Source: Sipunculus nudus (taxonomy: Eukaryota > Annelida > Sipuncula > Golfingiida > Sipunculidae). From it: 64,000 nt of DNA. A program made the translations under genes and the position numbers. The stretch covers positions 22,853,079 through 22,917,078 of the forward strand of contig CM049307.1 of assembly GCA_026874595.1 (NCBI GenBank). The letters are read 5' to 3'. Shown here piece after piece: positions 36,401 through 45,400 of this stretch (position 1 is its first letter; each line of letters opens with the position of its first letter). The notes beneath the pieces are model-generated. The model worked only from the letters and a program-made list of their open reading frames with translations. It had not been told where the DNA came from and searched no databases.

Positions 36401-39400
36401 TTTTGTATCAAAATTTTTAATTATTCTGGGGGGTACTTCGGAGCCCCTTATAGCTTGAAGAATATGGGTAACAGAGACCTAATTCTAGGTTTTCAAGGAG
36501 ACTTTTCATGGCCCTATTTGGATGTAAAGTTAGAAGATTTCAGGTCCAGCGGTTATGATTTGTGCCCTGTTAATAGATGACGGAATCTTTTAAGGTCTCA
36601 AAATAGAGAAAAAAATTGTAAAAAAAAATTCAGGTGGCGCCACCAGTCTGCAGAAACTGATGAAACACTCCATGATTAATATCTATGCAAAGAATCATGG
36701 TGATCAATGCTTTAGTTGTTCAGATACCTGAGCTTATGTATCAAATTTAATTTTCATTATTCCTGGGGGTACTTTGGAGCCCCATAGCTGGAAGATTATG
36801 GGTAACAGAGACCAAATTCCAGGTATCCAAGAAGACTTTTCATGGACCTCTATGGATGTAAAGTTAGAAGATTCCAGGTCCAGCGGTTACGATTTGTGCC
36901 CTGTTAACAGATGACAGCATCTTTTAAGGCCTAAAATGGAGAAAAAAATATTGTAAAAAATAAAAAATACAGGTGGCGCCACCAGTCTGCAGAAACTGAT
37001 GAAACACTCCATGATTAATATCCATGCAAAAAAATCATGGTGATCAATACATTAGTTGCTAAAATATTTGAATTTTTGTATCAAATTTTTCATTATTCTG
37101 GGGGGTACTTCGGAGTCCCATAGCGTGAAGGATATGAGTAACAGAGACCTCGTTCTAGGTTTTCAAGGAGACTTTTCATGGACCTATCTGGATGTAAAGT
37201 AAGAAGATCCCAGGTCCAACAGTTACGATTTGTGCCGTGTTAACAGATGACGGCATCTTAAGAGGTCTCAAAAATAGAGAAAAAAAATCGTAAAAAAATC
37301 GAAAAAATACAGGTGGCGCCACCAGTCTGCAGAAACTGATGAAACACTCCATGATCAATACCCATGCAAGGAATGATGGTGATTAATGTATTAGTTGTTC
37401 AGATATTTGAGCGTTTGTATCACATTTTTCATTATTCTGGGGGGGGGGGGGACACTTCGGAGCCCCATAGCTTAAAGAATATGGGTAACAGAGACCCAAT
37501 TCCAGGTTTCAGAGGAGATTGTTTATGGACCCCTCTGGATGTAAAGTTAGAAGATTCCAGGTCAATTGGTTACCATTTGTGCCTTGTTAACGGATGGCTA
37601 TGGAGTGATCGCTATAGCTCAGATGACTTACAGTCAGCTGAGATAAAAAGTGTATTAAAAAAGCCCCTGTTCCAAAATTTCGATTGAAATACTAATAAGT
37701 GTATTAAAAAAAGCCCCTGTTTCAAAAGTGCGAATGTAATACTAATAAGTGTATTTAAAAAAAAAACCCTGTTTAAAAAGTACGTTTGAAATACTAATAA
37801 GTGTATTTAAAAAGCCTCTGTTTCAAAAGAACAACTGAAATACAAATAAGTGTATTTAAAAAGCCCATGTTTTAAAAGTACGATTGCGATACTAATACAC
37901 GGATTAAAAGCCCCTGTTTCAAAAGAACTATTGAAACACCAGTGATGTTGGACTTTTTTAAGAACTCGGTTTTGGACCTAGATTAGGGGGTCCTGGGCTC
38001 GAACTTGCACTCGGACTCGGAGGTAAGGACTCGAGAAATCAAACACAGTCCATCTCGAGTCCAGTTGAAAAAAAAAAACACTTTCACAAATTATATTAAA
38101 TATATGCACACGGGTGAAACCCCTACCGGATAAAACAAAAAATAAGTTATCTTTGCATCAGGGGGTAAACGTAATTAAACATTTAAGTAAATGACACTTG
38201 AACTAATATAACATTTGCATGATTATCTCAAATATCCGTTTAAAATTTCCTTAAAGAAGATTTGTATTGGACTCGGACTTGAACTTGAGTTCCTGCTGAC
38301 TCGAACTCGAAGAAGGTGGACTTGGACTCGAACCTCAAGGACTCGAACCTGCACTCGGACTCGGATATTGTGGACTGGACTACTATGCTGTAAAACACGA
38401 ATAAGTGTATCACACGCTTTTACACATTATATATTTTGTAATGTTTGTAATCATTATGGGTCTCCCACATGAGAACTCACCAGATGAAGTAGCAAACAAG
38501 GGCCTAGCTAGAGGTATGTAACAACCGCCCCCTCCCCCCCCCCCCAAAAAAATTGTTTCTACAAACCTTGGCAAGAACCCCTTTTTAAAATAATAAAAAA
38601 ACTTGTAAACATCAGTCTGAAAATAATTCTATTCAATATAGTATATTCATTGAAGTCCCTAGCTCCAAGGAATCCTTGCATATCATTTAAAGGCTGAAGT
38701 GGTCGTGTAACTGACTGATATGAAGGAAAGTGAAAAAGCACTAAACACAGGTGGTGCAGTCAGTTATAATGTCAGTCATATGCTCAGTAAGTCTGTAAAC
38801 TTTGTTGAAGAAAGCATCGGGGGTCACAGAGATATGTGGTAAAAGAATGGGACAGGAAGACCAAAGGACGGACAGACGCGAACCAATTTAGTAGTCCGCC
38901 CTCCTAACGGCGGTAGTCTAATTAAATATTTGCGTTAATCTCCGCGAAAACATGATCTGGATCAGACTCTAAAAAATTACCGATCAACGGGGCCGGTGCT
39001 AACCAAAATTTGACGGACGACCCTTAAAGCCAACCATTCGCCTACGTTTTCTATACATAATTTATGTGATACACTGGCATACACTGTTTACATATAAAAT
39101 TTATTTGGTAATTCCTGCTGAGAAAAGTTTTTATTATGCCGCTATGACAGAATTAAGTATGAGTTGTTTATCTACAAGTTGTCAGTAAACACAGGAGTGT
39201 TAACAAATGGAAAAAAACATCTTATCTAACGTACTTGCTTGCATATATGTGCTGAAGTTAAAAGGTCACTAGTTGCAAAAAGCCTTTGCAAAAGTCTATA
39301 CCTTGTCTCAGATGTCCACTGTGACGGGCACTCCACACGCCTCTGTGTAGTGGGATCGCCGTTTTCGGGCCCATTTTTATAAAAGGGATTATCTTTAAGT

Positions 39401-42400
39401 TTTGACGTATGAGATCGGATTAGTCCCCTTAAAACTGTCGGCAAAATTCCGCTTGTCCTGCATTTATTTCGAGCCCTGTAAACCATAATATCACAAAAAC
39501 CTTGAGATTATCAAGCTGTAGGAACACGAGAGGCAATTTGGATTAAGAGACTGTAATGGATATAGATAAATATCAATGGTTCATAAAAGGTTCAGTGAAC
39601 ACTCTCCGACCTGGCCGCATTTAATGTGCACAGTGTCGATAACACGACTCATACTGAGGAATACTCTTGCACTGTGCTTGCTATCTCCTATAAGAGGGCC
39701 GTGCATTCACAAATGGTCTGTATGTCGTAGGTGTGAACACAGAAGGGCAGTGGGTTTTAAATGCCATCTAGCCAACTCGTTATCAAAAATCATACTTCCT
39801 TTGTATCTATTTTGCCAGCAAGGCAAAGGAGCTTTATGAAAGCAAGGGACCTCGACAGCTGTGAAGGTCACGCCCCCGCCACCCTTTTGTTTACATGCTG
39901 GGGTGGCAGCTTGATAGCTGTGGCAGCCTGTTGCGTGGTCAGCTGACTGTCATTTGACCCTACAAGAATATTCAGCAAATTTTAAAGCCAAACAAAGGCG
40001 TGTATACTTTCAGTGCGGACAAGACACTGACCCGTACTGAAGCGAAGGTCAGTACTGACACAGCCTGTTACTGCTGCCTGCTTCACTGTATTTCTGACCC
40101 CACCATCCACCTCTTACTCCTCCACTGTATCTGTTTTGATTGTGTATCATGTGCGTATTGTTTCGGGACGGGGTGACATAAAAGCGGACCGAACTGTCTC
40201 GCTAGGGAAGCTTGCTTTGCTAGCAAAGCGGTTAATTGGTACGCCGGACTTGTGCGCTACCGTTATGGGTTCGAATCCCGGATCGGCCCAAAATTTTCCC
40301 CTGAAAAACTTCTCTTCTGAACAAAATGGGGGCTCCTCCGTGATCGGCCCAGGATTTTTCCCTCAACAATTTTTCTTCGTAACAAAACGGGGGCTTGTCC
40401 GACGTGACGAAAAAACTTTATGGCCCAGGGAATAAGCTCACTAAAGTGTGACTCCTGGGGAAAATTAGTCTTGCTCTGTTAGCAGAACGCTCTTAAGAGT
40501 GGATGTGTTACGGGGTGACATAAAAGCGGACCGAACTGTCTCGCTAGGGAAGCTTTGCTAGCGAAGTGGTTGGTACGCCGGACTTGTGCGCCACCGTTAT
40601 GGGTTCGAATCCCGGATCGGTCCATAAATTTCCCCTGAAAAATTTCTATTCGTAACAGTATACATACTGATGGCGGTTTTGACCCCACCATACATGTTTT
40701 TTATATCTTATATTACACAATATGTAAATGTTGGGGGGTTAGATCGTTTCTAATAAATCTTGGTCCTTGTGGGCCCATTTTCAGTCAACTGATGTCTTGC
40801 TTTTCTTGTATGTCTGGGCCTGAATGTTTCTCCTAAATATCTATTTTGCCAGCAAGGCAAAGGAGCTTTATGAGAGCATGGGGCCCCGACAGCTGTGAAG
40901 GTCACGCCCCCGCCACCCTTTTGTTTACATGCTAAAGTGCCATACCCGCGGTAGCGGTGACAGCTTGATAGCTGTGACAGCCTGTTGCGTGGTCAGCTGA
41001 ATGTCATTTGACCCTGCAAGAATATTCAGCAAATTTCAAGCCAATCAAAGGCGTGTATACTTTCAGTGCGGACAAGACACTGACCCGTACTGAAGCGAAG
41101 GTCAGTACTGACACAGCCTCTTACTGCTGCCCGCTTCATTGTATTTCTGTCCCCATCAGCCACCCCTTACTCCTCCATTGTATCTGTTTTAAACGTGTAT
41201 CATGTGCGTATACATACTGATGGCGGTTTTGACCCCACCATACATGTTTTTTTATATCTTATATTACATAATATGTAAATTTTGAGGGGAGGGATCATTT
41301 ATAATAAATCTTGGTCCCTGTGGGCCCATTTTCAATCAACTGATGTCTTGCTTTTCTTGTATGTCTGGGCCTGAATATTTCTCATAAAATAATATTTTAG
41401 AATTTAAAAAAAGTATCACTATTTCCTCTGCAGGAATAGATTATTTTCTAGGAATAAGTTGATTTCTAGCCATTGTTAGCCATTCGTGCAAATGTAATAA
41501 TGATATGTAACATGGCATAATACATCTTTCATATATATGATATATGTTTGAAATATGTTAATTTAATATGTGACATAACTTATTTGAAAATTGAACACAT
41601 TGAGTGTTTTGAGCCCAAAACACATTACTTTTTCCACCTATAGCAAAATTATGAATGCCTGTTTATCATCCAAATCTTGGCTTAACAAAATATGCAAAAG
41701 TTCTCACTTAATGTTCATAATACGAATGGTCCCACGGGAGTAATTAAATAATTATCAGAAAAGGATCAAAACGTTTTGTAATGACAATTACCAAACTGTT
41801 AAAGGGTTAACCGTTATAGTCTAGTCAATGAACGATTTTTATCAATGGAGGTTGGACAAAAATGTTATCAAAGGTTTCTCACCTGAAATGGATTTATATA
41901 TGGTGTGTTAGTGCACAAGTAAAACCCCACCCGATTCCACCCATGGCAAAATGTCATTTTCACCTCAAATCCTAGATGGTCGCCATTATAAGGGATAAAA
42001 TATATGAATGGCCATAATTCCATAACTAACTGACACAGAAACTCATTTAAGGTGTCATTTTCAACTAATATTAGTATGCCTGTTCATTTGATGACACTTC
42101 TGAGGTCATAAAAGTTATATTTACGTATAATGGTCGAGGTCAGGATTAAATTTGGCAGAAAAAAGGCCAAACTCGCCATGATATGGCATTTTTTTAACCA
42201 AATATTATAAAATCTTATCTGATAGGCAAAGGACAAATTGAAGATGGAAACTGTTCCCCAGAAGCATACATGACAAGGTTAAACCCCAGCGTTTAAATCA
42301 GCGGCTGATTCTGACAGGATGCGCGAGATCCTTTGAATAGGAGATGGTCAAACAAATATCTCTGCTGAGTATGTAGAAGGAAATGTCGACAGCTAAATCT

Positions 42401-45400
42401 GTAGGACGGCGTATTTCTCGGCTAAAGTTCCAAAAATTTCTTGCAGATTGTACTGATGTATTTAAATTACACACATCATGCTGACATCACAGGTAATAGT
42501 TTTAACCTATTCATGGTAACAGCAAAACAGTCAGTTTGTATAACTGAACTGAAGAAGCCTCCACAAAATTAATTTACATCTAATTGATGTCCTAAGTGGA
42601 TGTGATACCCCATCAAGGACACACAGTATACAGGACACAAAAATGTCAGCTGCTAACTTCATGTATCCAAATTACCCAAAAATATTAGAATGGCAAGCAT
42701 ATAGATCAAGGAAGCTCTACCTATGGTATAGAGAAACCCTCCACCAAACCCCACATCTGCTAGAGCTGCAAGGTTTTAACCCAGAGTCTCAACTTCTACA
42801 GGGTATATTCTTCCACTGCCATTAACACAAAAACTCAGAGTGTCAACTTCTACAGGTAATGTTCTTCGACTTTCATCAAAAAATGTGCATCATGATTCTT
42901 AGGCCTGATAATATATGAGATGACTATGGAAGTCTGACCTTTGTCAATGCCACCTGGGCTTCAGGTGGTATCGCATCTACCGTAAGAATGCAGACGGAGT
43001 AGTCATTTCGTGAGGTCAAAATCTAACTACTCTTCCATGTAGTCACACAAACTGTTCGTTTTGATGTTATCATAAACAGGTTTAAACTACATCGTCTTAC
43101 CTGTGGATCAGTCTGTGTGACAAATGCATCAGCAACCTCTGCATCAACAGATGTTGGTCTTTTAGTAACAGAAATAAAAGTTATGTACGCTGTCGTGCAG
43201 ATTTTGCATTCTGTATTTCCTTCTGCATGCTCATCAGGAATATTTACTTTTACTTTTTCTTCTGCAAAGCATATCAACGATACCTATCAGAATCTACCCT
43301 TGACAATGACTCTTGTTTTAACCCTGTCAAGAATGCATCTAGGGTAAGAATTCAGATGGATATCCATCAGTGGCTTATCCTGACAGATGTTATCTAGGTC
43401 CCTCCCCTGGATCTCCTAGCAAATATCATCAGGTACATGCATTCTGTGACAATAACATCCTCCTGAGGTGTGGGGTTTGAAATTATCTCCCATTGCTATT
43501 TTGCCTATCAGGGTTACACAACCAGCAGCACCTGAACATATCAAAATAGTAAAGTGCAACTGTGTAGGGGGAACCTGAACTGCTGTGTAAAACAGTAAGT
43601 GGCTAATGCTAAGAAATTGCTTGCAAGAATGTAACACCAACTAAGAGAAGGGATACGCTTGAAGAAGATCATGCTGATGGGTCCCAACTTCGTGGAATGT
43701 ACATGAATTATGCATATATATGGTAAGATAGATTCATATTAAACTGTCTTCCAACGTAATATAACTTGCGCATGTGAAATTTGTTTTCGTTTACGATGAT
43801 TGGGCATAATCAAAACAGTCACAGTGACAAGTTACAGGCCTACCTACATCTCTTTCATTTTTTCCAAAATGTATCATTTCATACGGAGTTTGGCTTATTT
43901 CCCCTTCCAAATTTGATATTAACCTGGAACCTAATGCATGCATGATATGTTCAAATTATTGCCTAAGCAATATCACCAAATGAGTTGGAATTCTATTGTT
44001 AGCGGGAAGTGATGCCCTTAATGTTTTTCTATGTCATTTTCTTGCAAAAACTTGTCACATTATCGACAGTTCTAATGTTTTCCTAAGAACATGACCTAAT
44101 CCTTAATGCATGATATGACCCTTTCCTGGCCTCAGAAGTATCACCATACGAAAGTCCATTCTAAATTTAGATAGAAACACTTTGAATGTTTCTTTGTCAT
44201 TTCCTTTGACTGTTTTCTTTAGAACTTGACCTTGATCATAATGCATGATAGGAAGCTGTAACTTTCTGGCCTCAGAACTATCACCACATGGGAGTCCACT
44301 GTGAAGTTAGATGGAAATGACCCTTTGAATGTTTTATAGGTTGCTTTCATGCAAAAACATGTCATATCATGGACAATGTGCAGTTTTCCTAAGAACTTGA
44401 CTTTGACCTTAATGCATGAAATGAACCCTTCCTGGCCTCAAAACTAAAACGAATTGAATATGAGCATTTTAAAATCATATGAAAATGACCCTTTATATAT
44501 GTTTCTATGTCACTTTCCTGCAAACTCATGCTATATAATGGCGGTTGTTACTATTTCCCATCTAAGTTTGGCTTTGACCTTGACCTTATTGCTCGATAGG
44601 CACCTTTTATGACCTTAATGTATTAACAAATGAATGGGCATCCTCGGCATCCTAAAAACAAGTGAAAATTACACTTAACACATTCGCTGCCAATGACGTG
44701 TATACTCGTCATTTATTATGATTCCCCCAGTGCCAAGCACGTGTATACACGTCATTTATTTATAAGCCATTTTCAGCAGGAATTCTCATAAATTAATCAA
44801 TAAATTCTTTGCAGATGTGTAGTAGACCATTTATAAAATAGTCTCGCAGTATGAAAATGAATTATTTGTTATTCAACAGTGCGCTGTATCATTCTAAAGC
44901 AGGAAAGATGTGTAGATGGTAACAAAATCCACGGCTCCGGTCCATTGCCGTGAACAAACTTTACGACGTGCTTCAGTTTGTTTCTGTAACACGTTGGGAA
45001 AAGTACCATACCATTACAAGTGTTGTTTTTTCTACCAGATTTGACTTTGACCTTGATACATTATATATGGATTTTTAGACCTCAGAAGTGCCACCATACG
45101 CATGAGCATTATTAAGTTAGTTAGAAATGACAACTTAAATGCATTCCTGTGCCTCTTCTCACAGAAACATGTTATAACATGCCGCTTGTTGCTTTTTCTC
45201 TTGGAAGTATGACATTGGCCTTGACCTTAATGCAAGATATGTATCTTTCATTACCTAAGAAGTATCAGCAAATGTATGGGCAGCCTAATATCATATGGAA
45301 ATATTACTTGAGATATATTTTTAAAATATTTGGTTGAAAAAAATGCCATATCATGGATATTTTTGGGGTTTTTTTCTGCGAAGTTTGACATTGACCTTGA

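Larger units (their letters stand above)
40159..40657 (+). mobile_element. TRIM-like miniature LTR retrotransposon with tRNA-like LTRs
   Basis: 499 bp bounded by TG...CA (TGTTTCGGG to TTCGTAACA) and by a 4-bp target duplication GTAT (40155-40158 and 40658-40661). The uninterrupted site GTGCGTATACATACTG is preserved in the neighbouring duplicate at 41204-41219. It has two LTRs, a tRNA-Pro-type primer site and a purine-rich tract before the 3' LTR. There is no coding capacity. It must be mobilised by another element's proteins (inference). Confidence 0.85.
39804..41395 (+). repeat. Tandem duplication (two ~540-bp copies), one carrying a TRIM
   Basis: Copy A (39804-40837) and copy B (40838-41395) share TATCTATTTTGCCAGCAAGG at the start, GTCAGTACTGACACAGCCT in the middle and GCCTGAAT(A/G)TTTCTC at the end. 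Copy A is interrupted by 499 bp at 40159-40657. Copy B has about 27 extra bases near 40934-40960. Confidence 0.92.

Noticed and set aside
33700-37640. Regularly spaced repeats as a CRISPR array
   Set aside because: Units are 55-340 bp without short repeat/unique spacer alternation, in clearly eukaryotic DNA.
39226-39486. 86-codon minus-strand frame
   Set aside because: No recognised motif, no splice context and no repeat support.
40212-40292. Possible tRNA gene
   Set aside because: A and B boxes are good, but no acceptor stem and no proper anticodon stem form. It occurs twice inside LTRs.
40479-40691. Minus-strand frame with RSGIRTHNGG
   Set aside because: This is the translation of the tRNA-like B-box region of the TRIM LTR, a well-known source of false proteins.
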